DNA of 7,262 bases from Permianibacter sp046297695 (GTDB lineage Bacteria > Pseudomonadota > Gammaproteobacteria > Enterobacterales > Permianibacteraceae), in the NCBI GenBank assembly GCA_046297695.1, contig JBKBHF010000066.1, positions 1 through 7,262 of the forward strand. Reading direction: 5' to 3'. The notes below the pieces were generated by a model. That model saw only the letters and a program-made list of their open reading frames with translations. It was not told where the DNA came from and made no database searches. Positions within the stretch are counted from its first letter, which is position 1; every line of letters begins with the position of its first letter. Of this stretch, positions 1 to 6,477 are shown piece by piece. A program made the translations under genes and the position numbers.

Positions 1-53
1 CGTTTCAACCGGCGCACTACCGGGCGTGACAACTTGCGGATATCATCAAACAT
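1..53 (-). CDS. Possible 5' end of an unrecognised gene, cut by the left edge
   Basis: On the minus strand an ATG at 53-51 opens a frame that stays open to the left edge and reads MFDDIRKLSRPVVRRLK. The same frame is open upstream to a TGA at 98-96, so the coding stretch could be slightly longer if a non-ATG start is used. An AAGGA-like stretch lies upstream of the ATG but rather far from it. The residues are basic and helical in character; I do not recognise the family. With only 17 codons visible this may be a chance frame. The opposite strand also has an open frame from the edge to a TGA at 127-129, which is equally unrecognisable. Confidence 0.25.
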   Translation of the reverse strand, partial: MFDDIRKLSRPVVRRLK

Positions 54-191
54 CTCAGGCAGGTCCTTGAGCGGATGTGGTTGGCGCCTGTTTGATCAAG
101 CGACCTTGCCTGAGTTCAATTTAAAGTGATCGGGATTTCGGAACGGCTATTTAGAACCTGGGGCCCCCATTCGCGCCAGCCGGCGATTCGG

Positions 192-280
192 CGTTAGCGG
201 CCGGGTGCGCTGGCAAGGACAGCCAGCGCAGCATTGATAAGGCAGGACGCCGCATCAATGCGTGCCCGTAGCCGCTAACG
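192..280. repeat. Branched inverted-repeat structure (outer stem enclosing two hairpins)
   Basis: An outer 10-base inverted repeat, cgttagcggc at 192-201 and gccgctaacg at 271-280, encloses two perfect hairpins. The first has 9-base arms (206-214 and 222-230) with loop aaggaca. The second has 8-base arms (231-238 and 254-261), with an inner ggc/gcc pair around aggac. Together they form a three-way-junction or cruciform-like fold. The stretch is GC-rich and contains no gene. The layout resembles dispersed intergenic repeats of the REP type in gammaproteobacteria and sits next to the tandem hairpins at 348-398, so both probably belong to one mosaic element. A transcribed structured RNA is an alternative. 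Confidence 0.6.
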
Positions 281-347
281 TCGAAGCGACGGGCGGTGTC
301 AGCCGAAGCAACCAACCGATTATGGCGCGTGGGGCGTGTTCTCTTTG

Positions 348-398
348 GTTACTTTCTCTTGCACGAGCAAGAGAAAGTAACTCGCCCGCCGGGGCGAG
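348..398. repeat. Two back-to-back perfect hairpins, REP-like intergenic repeat
   Basis: The first hairpin has perfect 15-base arms (gttactttctcttgc at 348-362, complement at 367-381) around the four-base loop acga. The second starts on the last base of the first: ctcgccc at 381-387 pairs with gggcgag at 392-398 around gccg. No T-run follows, so a terminator is unlikely in this orientation. I recall closely similar GTTACTTT/AAAGTAAC hairpins followed by CGCCCGCCGGGGCG from intergenic regions of other gammaproteobacteria; that is recollection and not a search. The remaining bases of 1-506 hold no gene I can support apart from the left-edge frame. Confidence 0.6.
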
Positions 399-506
399 AC
401 CCGGCACCAACCAATCCAAGCATATGTGAAATCATGTGACGGTTGAATCTCGTCAGCAATTTATGTCAGCTTTCGTTACCAAGCACTAACTGAGAGTGAA
501 TCGTCC

Positions 507-1226
507 ATGAAATGGCTCACCTTTAGAAATATTGCCCTATCGATTATCGCAGTTCTGCTACTGGTAATTGGGCCATACATAATAGGAGTCGGCCTGATTG
601 GCGGAGCAAAAGTCTCCTTGGCACCTCAAGACTGGGAGAGCTTTTCAAACTATTTCAACTCAATTTCAAGTCCTTTTTTGGCGGCCATCGCCGCTGTAAT
701 AGCCTACCTATCTTTGTCGTCCCAAATAGAACACGCAAGAAAAGACTCCTCACTTACATCTCAAATGTCGAACCAACTTAATCACATAAAAATTCTGCAG
801 GCGATAATTGAGAAAAGATGGCTAGTCATCACAAAAGTTACGGCAACAAACTGGGAAGAAGAGCCGTTTTATGCAATTAACAGAGAAAACATTAAGAGCT
901 CGCTAGTTAAGAATGTCTATCTGGCGCAAGAAATCGTTCCTCTATGCAGATTTTTCCAGAGCTTATCAGAAGCTACTCAGTGGTACTCGCGCTTGATGAG
1001 GCAAAAACTTCACGAGCCAGCCGAAGCCTACCCAAAAAGTGAATGGTCTCACTTCTCTAGATCGCTAATCTTAGAGCAGCAGAAAAAAATGAAATTTTGC
1101 TATGAATACACTGTATGGCTGTTAGACGAACCGCACAGCAAGACAAACCATTACACAACGGAGTTACTAATATTCAGGCAATTTTATGAAAACCTGCTTA
1201 AGATTGACGCATTGATAGAACCATAA
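507..1226 (+). CDS. Two-helix membrane protein of unknown function, possibly AbiC-like phage defence
   Basis: This 239-residue protein starts with a hydrophobic helix at about 8-32, then a short loop with W43, F46 and Y49, then a second helix at about 53-72 ending in SSQ. The remaining 165 residues are predicted soluble, mostly helical, with many charged and aromatic residues. The order helix, W-x2-F-x2-Y, Pro-containing helix, Gln/Glu-rich helix is reminiscent of 'putative phage abortive infection protein' (putAbiC-type) sequences, which motivates a tentative defence role; no catalytic motif is visible. The gene is clearly A+T-rich and uses ATA, AGA and AAA codons often, unlike its GC-rich neighbours, which suggests horizontal acquisition. 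Only a weak gagag stands 10 bases before the ATG. No stop-free extension to a better start was found. It is a single gene between repeats and a terminator. Confidence 0.85.
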   Translation: MKWLTFRNIALSIIAVLLLVIGPYIIGVGLIGGAKVSLAPQDWESFSNYFNSISSPFLAAIAAVIAYLSLSSQIEHARKDSSLTSQMSNQLNHIKILQAIIEKRWLVITKVTATNWEEEPFYAINRENIKSSLVKNVYLAQEIVPLCRFFQSLSEATQWYSRLMRQKLHEPAEAYPKSEWSHFSRSLILEQQKKMKFCYEYTVWLLDEPHSKTNHYTTELLIFRQFYENLLKIDALIEP

Positions 1227-1260
1227 ATAGCGGTTTCTTTTCCTCAGCGTTAGTGCAATG

Positions 1261-1288
1261 AAAAAACGCGGCCTAAGCCGCGTTTTTT
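1261..1288. terminator. Bidirectional rho-independent terminator
   Basis: A perfect 12-base stem, six A plus cgcggc pairing with gccgcg plus six T, surrounds the loop ctaa. The A-run on one side and the T-run on the other make it work from both strands. It lies 34 bases after the stop of the membrane-protein gene and 19 bases beyond the stop of the convergent ppa gene, so it probably ends both transcripts. Confidence 0.9.
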
Positions 1289-1307
1289 ATTCAAACCCAA
1301 CCAGCGC

Positions 1308-1844
1308 TTACTTCGCGCTGTCTTCATACCGCTTCAAACTCGTCACAATCTCTTCGCGGGCAGCGTCCGGGCCATGCCAGCCCTGCACCTTGACCCACTT
1401 GCCCTTCTCCAGATCTTTGTAATGTTCAAAGAAATGCTGGATCTGGTGGCGCAGCAGCTGCGGCAGATCGTCGTGGGTTTTGACGTCGTCGTAGAGCGGG
1501 GTCAGTTTGCTGACCGGCACGGCGAGCAGCTTGGCATCGCCGCCGGCTTCGTCGTCCATTTTCAGCATGCCGACCGGGCGGCAGCGGATCACGACACCGG
1601 CTTGCAGCGGGAACGGGGTGACCACCAGCACGTCGACCGGATCACCGTCGTCGGAAATGGTGTTCGGCACATAGCCGTAGTTGCAGGGATAGTGCATGGC
1701 GGTGGCCATGAAGCGGTCGACGAAAATCGCGCCCGATTCCTTGTCCACTTCGTACTTGATCGGATCGGCGTGGGCCGGGATCTCGATGATGACGTTGACT
1801 TCATCCGGCACTTTCTTGCCGGCCGGGACTTCCTTCAGAGCCAT
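1308..1844 (-). CDS. ppa: Inorganic pyrophosphatase, family I
   Basis: Cytoplasmic Mg-dependent enzyme that hydrolyses pyrophosphate to two phosphates, pulling nucleic-acid and protein synthesis forward. The 178-residue product is close to the E. coli length of 176. With the start chosen here, the known active-site residues fall at E. coli positions: E21, K30, E32, R44, Y52, Y56, D66, D68, D71 (signature DGDPVDV), D98, D103 and K105; Y142-K143 are shifted by one. The frame stays open another 52 codons upstream, to 2000. That extension is basic, unlike any pyrophosphatase, and crosses the likely promoter at 1906-1911, so the ATG at 1844 is preferred. Its ribosome-binding site is weak. The gene is divergent from the TPR-GGDEF gene and convergent with the A+T-rich membrane-protein gene. 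Confidence 0.97.
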   Translation of the reverse strand: MALKEVPAGKKVPDEVNVIIEIPAHADPIKYEVDKESGAIFVDRFMATAMHYPCNYGYVPNTISDDGDPVDVLVVTPFPLQAGVVIRCRPVGMLKMDDEAGGDAKLLAVPVSKLTPLYDDVKTHDDLPQLLRHQIQHFFEHYKDLEKGKWVKVQGWHGPDAAREEIVTSLKRYEDSAK

Positions 1845-1905
1845 GGTGCACACCCGCTGTGAACGTGACGCCAGCCGGTCTGGCTGGCGAAGAGAAAGGG
1901 CACGC

Positions 1906-1934
1906 ATTATAGCCCTTTGCTGCACCGCGCCATA
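1906..1934 (-). promoter_or_regulatory. Probable ppa promoter
   Basis: On the minus strand a perfect TATAAT (1911-1906) lies about 60 bases upstream of the ppa ATG. The hexamer 17 bases further up, tatggc (1934-1929), is a poor -35 match. The placement gives a leader of roughly 55 bases. The rest of the 230-base divergent region (1845-2074) holds no gene; a weak plus-strand tactat at 1967-1972 could serve the TPR-GGDEF gene, but its -35 match is poor. Confidence 0.5.
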
Positions 1935-2074
1935 GACCGCGGCGCGACGGGGTCGGCCATAATTCGTACTATAGAGCCAGAAAGCGCGGCGACTTGGCAA
2001 TGTCGGCGCAGGGCTTGCCAGATGGGCGTTGTACTGCCAACCTCACCCCAGACCCGCCCAACCCCCATAACTAG

Positions 2075-3973
2075 ATGTCGCGGCCACTGTTTGCCTTCCT
2101 GCCTGCCTTGTTGCTCGTACTTGCGTCCGTTGCCGGTTACGCCACCGAGCCGTCGTCAGTGTTTGCCCAGACCGAGGCATTGGTGCGCAAAGCGGAGCAG
2201 CATTTCGGCCGCGATGAAACCGAGCAGGCAAATGCCGCCATTGCCGAGGCGCGGGCCTTGGTGCAGGCCAAGCCCGATCCGGAAGCGCTGCTGCTGATGC
2301 TGAGCGTCGATTGCTGGTTCGGCTTTGGCGAGAAGCCTGCCGCCGACGTCCAGCAATTTGCCGAACAAGCGATGTCCCGTGACGATGTCAAGGCCGCACC
2401 GCGCTGGTTCGCCGATTTGCGCCTGTGTCGCGGCTATGCCCTCGAACTGCAGAGTCAGCTGGATGCCGCGCTGGCGGATTACGATTTCGCCGTTGCCGAA
2501 GGCCGGCGGTTGCAGGAGCCACGGCTGCTCGCCGACGCCACCTGGACCCGTGGCGAGCTGCGCTCGTTTCGCGGTCAGTTCGCCGATGCACTGTCCGATC
2601 TGAAAGAATCCTACGAGCTGTATCGGCAGCTGGACGACTCGCCTTACGGACGCGATGTGCTGCGTGCCATCGCCACGCTCTATTCCCGGCTCGGCGAGCA
2701 CGATCAGGCGCTGCACTACCTGAAACAGTTGCGCGCCATTGCCGAACAACAAGGCTTGACCGCGCTGGCCGAGGCGATGGAAACCGACATGGGCCACGCC
2801 TTCTCGCGCAAGGGCGATCATGTCAACGCGCTCGATCACTATGGCCGCGCGCTGACGCTGGCGGAGAAACACAATGTTCCGGCCCAGCTGGCCGTGTTGC
2901 AGCAATCCATCGGTGCCGAACTGGTGGCCATGCAGCGGGCTGCCGAAGCTTTGCCGCATCTGGACAAGGCGCTGCAATTGGTCGGTGACCAAAACGAACC
3001 GATTCAACAGGCGCTCACCCACTACTACCGTGGCGCGGCGCTGTTGCAGTTGCAGCGCAGCAGCGAAGCGTTGGCCGAATTCGACAAGGCCATTCCGGTG
3101 TTCGAGCAACACGATGCCCTGCGCTATCTGGCCGATGCCCGCCGCACCCACGCCGAAGCCCTGGCCAGTCGCGGTCAATGGCAACAGGCTTATCAGGCCT
3201 TGCAGCATTTTCTGGCCGATCACTTCAAGCTGGATCAGCAGCTGCGCGAAGAGCAGACCGCACGCTCGCGCGTTCAGTTCGATACCGAGAAAAAAGAACA
3301 GGAAAATGCCCTGCTGGAAAAGCAGCAGCAATTGACCACGCAAGCGCTCGCCGATGCCGAGCGCATCCGCGGCTTGCAGTCACTGGTGATCGCGCTCGCT
3401 GCCGGCCTGACACTGCTGCTCGGCTATCTCGCCTGGCGGCAGTTGAAAGCCTCGCGCAGTATGCGCGAACTGGCGCTCACCGATGAACTCACCCGTTTGC
3501 CGAACCGGCGGGCGATTCTGAGTTACGCGACCCAGCAAATCGACGAGGCAAGGCGCAGCCAGAAAGTGCTGAGCGTACTGGTTTGCGACATCGATTATTT
3601 CAAGCGGGTCAATGATAGCCACGGTCATGCGATCGGCGACGTGGTGCTGCAACGCATTGCCCATGCCTGCCAGCATGTGCTGCGCAGCGAAGACAAGCTG
3701 GGCCGCACCGGCGGCGAAGAGTTTCTGGTGGTGTTGCCGGGTGCCACCGGCGCGATAGCGATGGATGTCGCCGAGCGCCTGCGTCAGGCCGTTGATGCCA
3801 TCGATTGCCGCGATCTGCACCCGGAGCTGCACATCACCATCAGCATTGGCGCCTGCGAATGGACGCCAGCCATTCCGGACATCGCGCAGCTGTCACGCCA
3901 TGCCGACGACGCGCTGTACCGCGCCAAGGCCGGCGGCCGCAACCGGGTCGAACTGGCGCAGCCGAAACTCTGA
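2075..3973 (+). CDS. Periplasmic TPR sensor diguanylate cyclase (GGDEF)
   Basis: Likely makes the second messenger cyclic di-GMP from two GTP in response to a periplasmic signal. The 632-residue protein has a signal peptide at 1-23 (probable cut after GYA), then about six or seven tetratricopeptide-like helical repeats from roughly 40 to 390, a charged coiled-coil segment at about 395-430, one membrane helix at 434-454, and a cytoplasmic GGDEF domain from about 465. That domain looks active: DELTRLPNRR at its start, metal-binding D505 in CDIDYFK, GGEEF at 546-550, and an inhibitory I-site RSED at 537-540 spaced exactly five residues before it. The signal sensed by the TPR part is unknown. The ATG follows directly on an in-frame TAG and has no clear Shine-Dalgarno sequence, so translation may be weak. 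The long antisense frames over this gene are GC-driven artefacts. Confidence 0.93.
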   Translation: MSRPLFAFLPALLLVLASVAGYATEPSSVFAQTEALVRKAEQHFGRDETEQANAAIAEARALVQAKPDPEALLLMLSVDCWFGFGEKPAADVQQFAEQAMSRDDVKAAPRWFADLRLCRGYALELQSQLDAALADYDFAVAEGRRLQEPRLLADATWTRGELRSFRGQFADALSDLKESYELYRQLDDSPYGRDVLRAIATLYSRLGEHDQALHYLKQLRAIAEQQGLTALAEAMETDMGHAFSRKGDHVNALDHYGRALTLAEKHNVPAQLAVLQQSIGAELVAMQRAAEALPHLDKALQLVGDQNEPIQQALTHYYRGAALLQLQRSSEALAEFDKAIPVFEQHDALRYLADARRTHAEALASRGQWQQAYQALQHFLADHFKLDQQLREEQTARSRVQFDTEKKEQENALLEKQQQLTTQALADAERIRGLQSLVIALAAGLTLLLGYLAWRQLKASRSMRELALTDELTRLPNRRAILSYATQQIDEARRSQKVLSVLVCDIDYFKRVNDSHGHAIGDVVLQRIAHACQHVLRSEDKLGRTGGEEFLVVLPGATGAIAMDVAERLRQAVDAIDCRDLHPELHITISIGACEWTPAIPDIAQLSRHADDALYRAKAGGRNRVELAQPKL

Positions 3974-4114
3974 GCCGGCTGCGCCATTCCCCATCATGCC
4001 CTGCCACGGCGATTAAGACACGGCAATAGTGCACGCGCGCACCGCGTACAATGGCGCTTTGCCGCCTCTCTGGACATCCGCATGCTGAACTCGCAAGCCC
4101 GCGGGGAACGGGCT

Positions 4115-4120
4115 GGAGGG
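4115..4120 (+). promoter_or_regulatory. Strong ribosome-binding site that fixes the TonB-like start
   Basis: GGAGGG stands eight bases before the ATG at 4129. The frame is also open from an ATG at 4051, but those 26 residues would precede the membrane helix with polar sequence and lack such a site. A tacaat at 4047-4052 overlaps that upstream ATG and may be the -10 element of the gene, which would exclude it as a start; its -35 is poor. Confidence 0.7.
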
Positions 4121-4128
4121 AAATCAGC

Positions 4129-4749
4129 ATGCGATTCAGCTTATCCATTGTTTTTGCCGTCTTGATCAGCTTCTTGTTGTTGGGTGTCATGGCGAATCTG
4201 GTGCAGCAACAGGAGTTGCCAGCTGCGCCGCCGTCAACGTTGTTGAAAGACATCAGCTTGATTGCGCCAGAGCCGACACCGAAAAAAACGATTCGGCCCA
4301 CATTGCCGGAGCAGAAAAAATCCGTCAGCCAACCGCCAGGCCCACCTATCGTGATCACGGCACCGACTGAAAATGGGGTCGGCCCAACGCTGCCGCCGAT
4401 TGTGCCGGGCGTTGACCCCACGAAAGGTTTGCCACACGGACGCGGCGAACCGGACTACACGATCGGTACCGAGAACGATAACGGCGCGCTCAGCGGTCTG
4501 GTGCCCATCAGTCAGCTGCAACCGCAGTATCCACGTGCGGAAGCGGCAAAAGGCATCGAAGGCTGGGTCAGCCTGCGCTTTGAAGTGCGCCAGGATGGCT
4601 CTGTCGGCAATGTCCAGGTGCTCAATGGCTCACCGCGCGGGGTGTTCGATCAGGCCGCGATCAAAGCGGTGCAGCGCTGGCGCTACCGGCCGACCGAACA
4701 AGGCCCGGTCGTGCAGACGGTGACACTGGATTTCAAGCTGGAGCAGTAG
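4129..4749 (+). CDS. TonB-family energy transducer
   Basis: Probable inner-membrane protein that spans the periplasm and passes proton-motive energy to outer-membrane receptors. The 206-residue product has an N-terminal membrane helix at 4-24, a proline-rich, Lys/Glu-containing linker at about 31-95, and a complete TonB C-terminal domain at about 125-206. That domain shows VPISQLQPQYP, then GIEGWVSLRFEVRQDGSV, then AIKAVQRWRYRP near the end. The helix has no histidine, unlike the S-x3-H motif of E. coli TonB; shorter TonB2-like proteins also lack it. No exbB or exbD lies beside it, so it must use a motor encoded elsewhere or play a different envelope role. It appears to be a single-gene transcript ended by the hairpin at 4770. 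The substrate cannot be inferred. Confidence 0.9.
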   Translation: MRFSLSIVFAVLISFLLLGVMANLVQQQELPAAPPSTLLKDISLIAPEPTPKKTIRPTLPEQKKSVSQPPGPPIVITAPTENGVGPTLPPIVPGVDPTKGLPHGRGEPDYTIGTENDNGALSGLVPISQLQPQYPRAEAAKGIEGWVSLRFEVRQDGSVGNVQVLNGSPRGVFDQAAIKAVQRWRYRPTEQGPVVQTVTLDFKLEQ

Positions 4750-4769
4750 GAAAACCACGTTCGACCAAG

Positions 4770-4803
4770 ACAACAGGTGCCCAGGGGCGCCTGTTGTTTT
4801 TCT
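4770..4803 (+). terminator. Rho-independent terminator after the TonB-like gene
   Basis: A 12-pair stem with one G-T wobble (4770-4781 with 4786-4797), loop cagg, is followed by a T-rich run. It begins 20 bases after the stop codon. The same stem might weakly end ubiA transcripts arriving from the other side, but that strand lacks a T-run directly after it. Bases 4804-4885 hold nothing else that I can see. Confidence 0.85.
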
Positions 4804-4885
4804 TCGCCGCTCATACGTGTGCAGATATGGCCAGCGCACGAATGGTGAGCTTGCGGGTTCTCCTGAGCGGTTCTTGTCAGCGCAT

Positions 4886-5782
4886 TCAGCGCAGTGCGTA
4901 ATCGGCGATGAGACCAGCCGTCAGTGCCAAACCGTAAGCGTTGTTCCATTGGAAGGCCCGGAAGCAGTCTGCCGGCTTGCGCGAACGCGCGAGCCACATC
5001 TGCGCGATGACAATCACCAGCGCCAAGGTCCAGCCCGCGTAATAGGCGCCACCGAGCTCGGCGCGCTGACCGACCAGCAGCAGGCCGAGCAGCGCCAGCG
5101 CATGAATACTGCTGACCATCAGAATGTCGGCGTCGCCAAACAAAATCGCCGTCGATTTGATGCCGATTTTTTTGTCGTCTTCGCGATCAACCATGCCGTA
5201 CAAGGTGTCGTAGGCCAGCACCCACAGCAAGGTGCTGCAATAGAGCAGCCACGCCAGTGTCGGCACGGTGTCGCTGACGGCGGCAAAAGCCATCGGGATC
5301 GCCCACGCGAAAGCCGCGCCAAGCACCACCTGCGGAAAATAGGTGTAGCGCTTCATGAACGGATAAGCGCTGGCAATGGCGATGGCGACAAACGACAACA
5401 GCACGGTCAGCCGATTCTGGGTCAGCACCAGCGCAAACGCGATCAGCGCCAGGCCGAGAAACAATTGCAGCGCCTGCTTGCTGGTCACGGCGCCGGTGGC
5501 GAGCGGCCGGCTCTGGGTGCGCGCCACCGCGCCATCGAATTTGCGATCGGCAAAATCGTTGATGACACAGCCGCAGGCGCGCATCAGCGCGGTGCCGAGC
5601 ACAAACACCAGCAGCGTATCGAGCGGCGGCACGCCATCGGCGGCCAGCCACAGCGCCCACAACGTCGGCCACAGCAACAGAAAAATGCCGACCGGTTTGT
5701 GCCAACGCATCAATTCCAGATACGGCCGCAGCACGGTCAGCAAGGAAACGCGCGGGGTATTCGGCGTAGCAGGCGTGCTCAT
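4886..5782 (-). CDS. ubiA: 4-hydroxybenzoate polyprenyltransferase
   Basis: Integral membrane enzyme that attaches the polyprenyl tail to 4-hydroxybenzoate, the second step of ubiquinone synthesis. The 298-residue product has the usual length and about eight or nine hydrophobic helices. Both aspartate-rich motifs that bind the Mg-prenyl diphosphate are intact: NDFADRKFD at 75-83 and YDTLYGMVDREDD at 191-203. The N-terminal LMRWHKPVGIFLLLWPTLWAL segment is also typical. The ATG at 5782 is preferred because GAGG lies five bases before it; a GTG two codons earlier (5788) overlaps that ribosome-binding site. The gene starts 36 bases after ubiC, so the two are probably co-transcribed. Confidence 0.97.
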   Translation of the reverse strand: MSTPATPNTPRVSLLTVLRPYLELMRWHKPVGIFLLLWPTLWALWLAADGVPPLDTLLVFVLGTALMRACGCVINDFADRKFDGAVARTQSRPLATGAVTSKQALQLFLGLALIAFALVLTQNRLTVLLSFVAIAIASAYPFMKRYTYFPQVVLGAAFAWAIPMAFAAVSDTVPTLAWLLYCSTLLWVLAYDTLYGMVDREDDKKIGIKSTAILFGDADILMVSSIHALALLGLLLVGQRAELGGAYYAGWTLALVIVIAQMWLARSRKPADCFRAFQWNNAYGLALTAGLIADYALR

Positions 5783-5818
5783 GTTCACCTCAGGTAGGCG
5801 GCCGCTCCGGCCACCGGT

Positions 5819-6376
5819 TTACAGCATACGCACCAGCGCCGGCAAGGCCACTTCCTGCACCAGCAGCGGCGCACCGCGCAGACGGAACAGCGAGCGCCGC
5901 GCCGGCAACCCGCGCTGCCAGGACAACTGCAGTTGCAGCAGCCGGCGCGCCAGCAATTCCCGGCCATCGAGGCTGCGGTACTGCAATGACACCCGCTCAC
6001 CGTGACCGGCGAACAGCAACGCACCGAGCGCGCGGCCACCGAGCTGGGTCAGCTCGCGATTGGCGCCGAGCAGGCTGCGCGACGGGATCACGGTACGGGC
6101 AAAAATCACCGGCTGGTTGTCGCGGCAAAGCACCACTTCGCGCACGTAACACGGTTGTGGCGAGGCAAGCCCGAGTTGCTGCGCTTCGTCGGCACGGATC
6201 ACCTGCCATTGCTGCAGCAGCGGCCGGACCGTGATCGGCCCGAGCCGCGCCGTCAGCGCGGCGGTGAACGAGCCCGGTTCGGTCATCAGCTGTTGCAGTG
6301 CCGGCGTCCAGGCCGGGGCTTCATCGCGCCAGAGAGGCTGCATGGCATTGAGATAGGCGTACAAAGAGGCCGGCAT
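5819..6376 (-). CDS. ubiC: Chorismate lyase (chorismate-pyruvate lyase)
   Basis: Soluble cytoplasmic enzyme that splits chorismate into 4-hydroxybenzoate and pyruvate, the committed step feeding UbiA. The 185-residue product is a little longer than E. coli UbiC (165). Family features are present: REVVLCRDNQPVIFARTVIP with R79 matching the substrate-binding Arg76 of E. coli, LGGRALGALLF at 112-122, and RRSLFRLRGAPLLVQEVALP at the end with E175 matching the catalytic Glu155. The ATG at 6376 gives an N-terminus as long as E. coli's. However, its bases overlap a perfect TATAAT, so if that hexamer is the promoter, initiation would move to Met12 (6343), which has no obvious ribosome-binding site. 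It is upstream of ubiA in one operon and divergent from the rubredoxin gene. Confidence 0.95.
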   Translation of the reverse strand: MPASLYAYLNAMQPLWRDEAPAWTPALQQLMTEPGSFTAALTARLGPITVRPLLQQWQVIRADEAQQLGLASPQPCYVREVVLCRDNQPVIFARTVIPSRSLLGANRELTQLGGRALGALLFAGHGERVSLQYRSLDGRELLARRLLQLQLSWQRGLPARRSLFRLRGAPLLVQEVALPALVRML

Positions 6377-6380
6377 TATA
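6375..6380 (-). promoter_or_regulatory. TATAAT overlapping the annotated ubiC start codon
   Basis: A perfect -10 hexamer on the minus strand shares its last three bases with the first two-plus bases of the ubiC ATG region (TATAATG). No good -35 is seen 16-18 bases upstream. It may be the ubiC promoter, in which case the start codon lies downstream, or a coincidence. Confidence 0.35.
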
Positions 6381-6390
6381 CGCAGCCGAC

Positions 6391-6419
6391 TTGCCGACTG
6401 CTGCCCTGGCCGCTATAAC
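6391..6419 (+). promoter_or_regulatory. Sigma70-type promoter for the rubredoxin gene
   Basis: TTGCCG at 6391-6396 and TATAAC at 6414-6419 are separated by exactly 17 bases. Transcription would start near 6426, giving a leader of about 50 bases before the rubredoxin ATG. It lies in the 101-base divergent region between ubiC and the rubredoxin gene. Confidence 0.6.
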
Positions 6420-6477
6420 TGCGCGCCGCCGACGCTGTCGGTGACGGATTCCTCTGGTAATGACGTACAGGTGAACG

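Noticed and set aside
191..280. Possible integron attC site, suggested by GTTAG/CTAAC ends near an A+T-rich single gene
   Set aside because: The half-sites face the wrong way (GTTAGCG left, CGCTAAC right), do not match GTTRRRY, and no attC-like structure follows the gene at 1226.
348..398. Rho-independent terminator
   Set aside because: The stems are strong but neither is followed by a T-run on either strand.
1374..1862. 162-codon plus-strand ORF opposite ppa
   Set aside because: His/Asp/Val-rich antisense shadow of a gene with all catalytic residues in place.
1845..2000. N-terminal extension of pyrophosphatase by 52 residues
   Set aside because: It is basic and unrelated to the family, crosses the TATAAT at 1906-1911, and the shorter form matches E. 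coli residue numbering.
2156..3343. 395-codon antisense ORF over the TPR-GGDEF gene
   Set aside because: The sense frame shows a signal peptide, TPR repeats and GGDEF motifs; the antisense product is low-complexity Gln/Gly/Leu sequence produced by GC-rich codons.
4051..4128. 26-residue N-terminal extension of the TonB-like protein
   Set aside because: The strong ribosome-binding site at 4115-4120 and the membrane helix directly after the ATG at 4129 favour the shorter form.
4817..5797. 326-codon plus-strand ORF opposite ubiA
   Set aside because: Composition is dominated by Gln, Arg, His and Gly, as expected for the reverse of a membrane-protein gene; ubiA motifs are unambiguous on the other strand.
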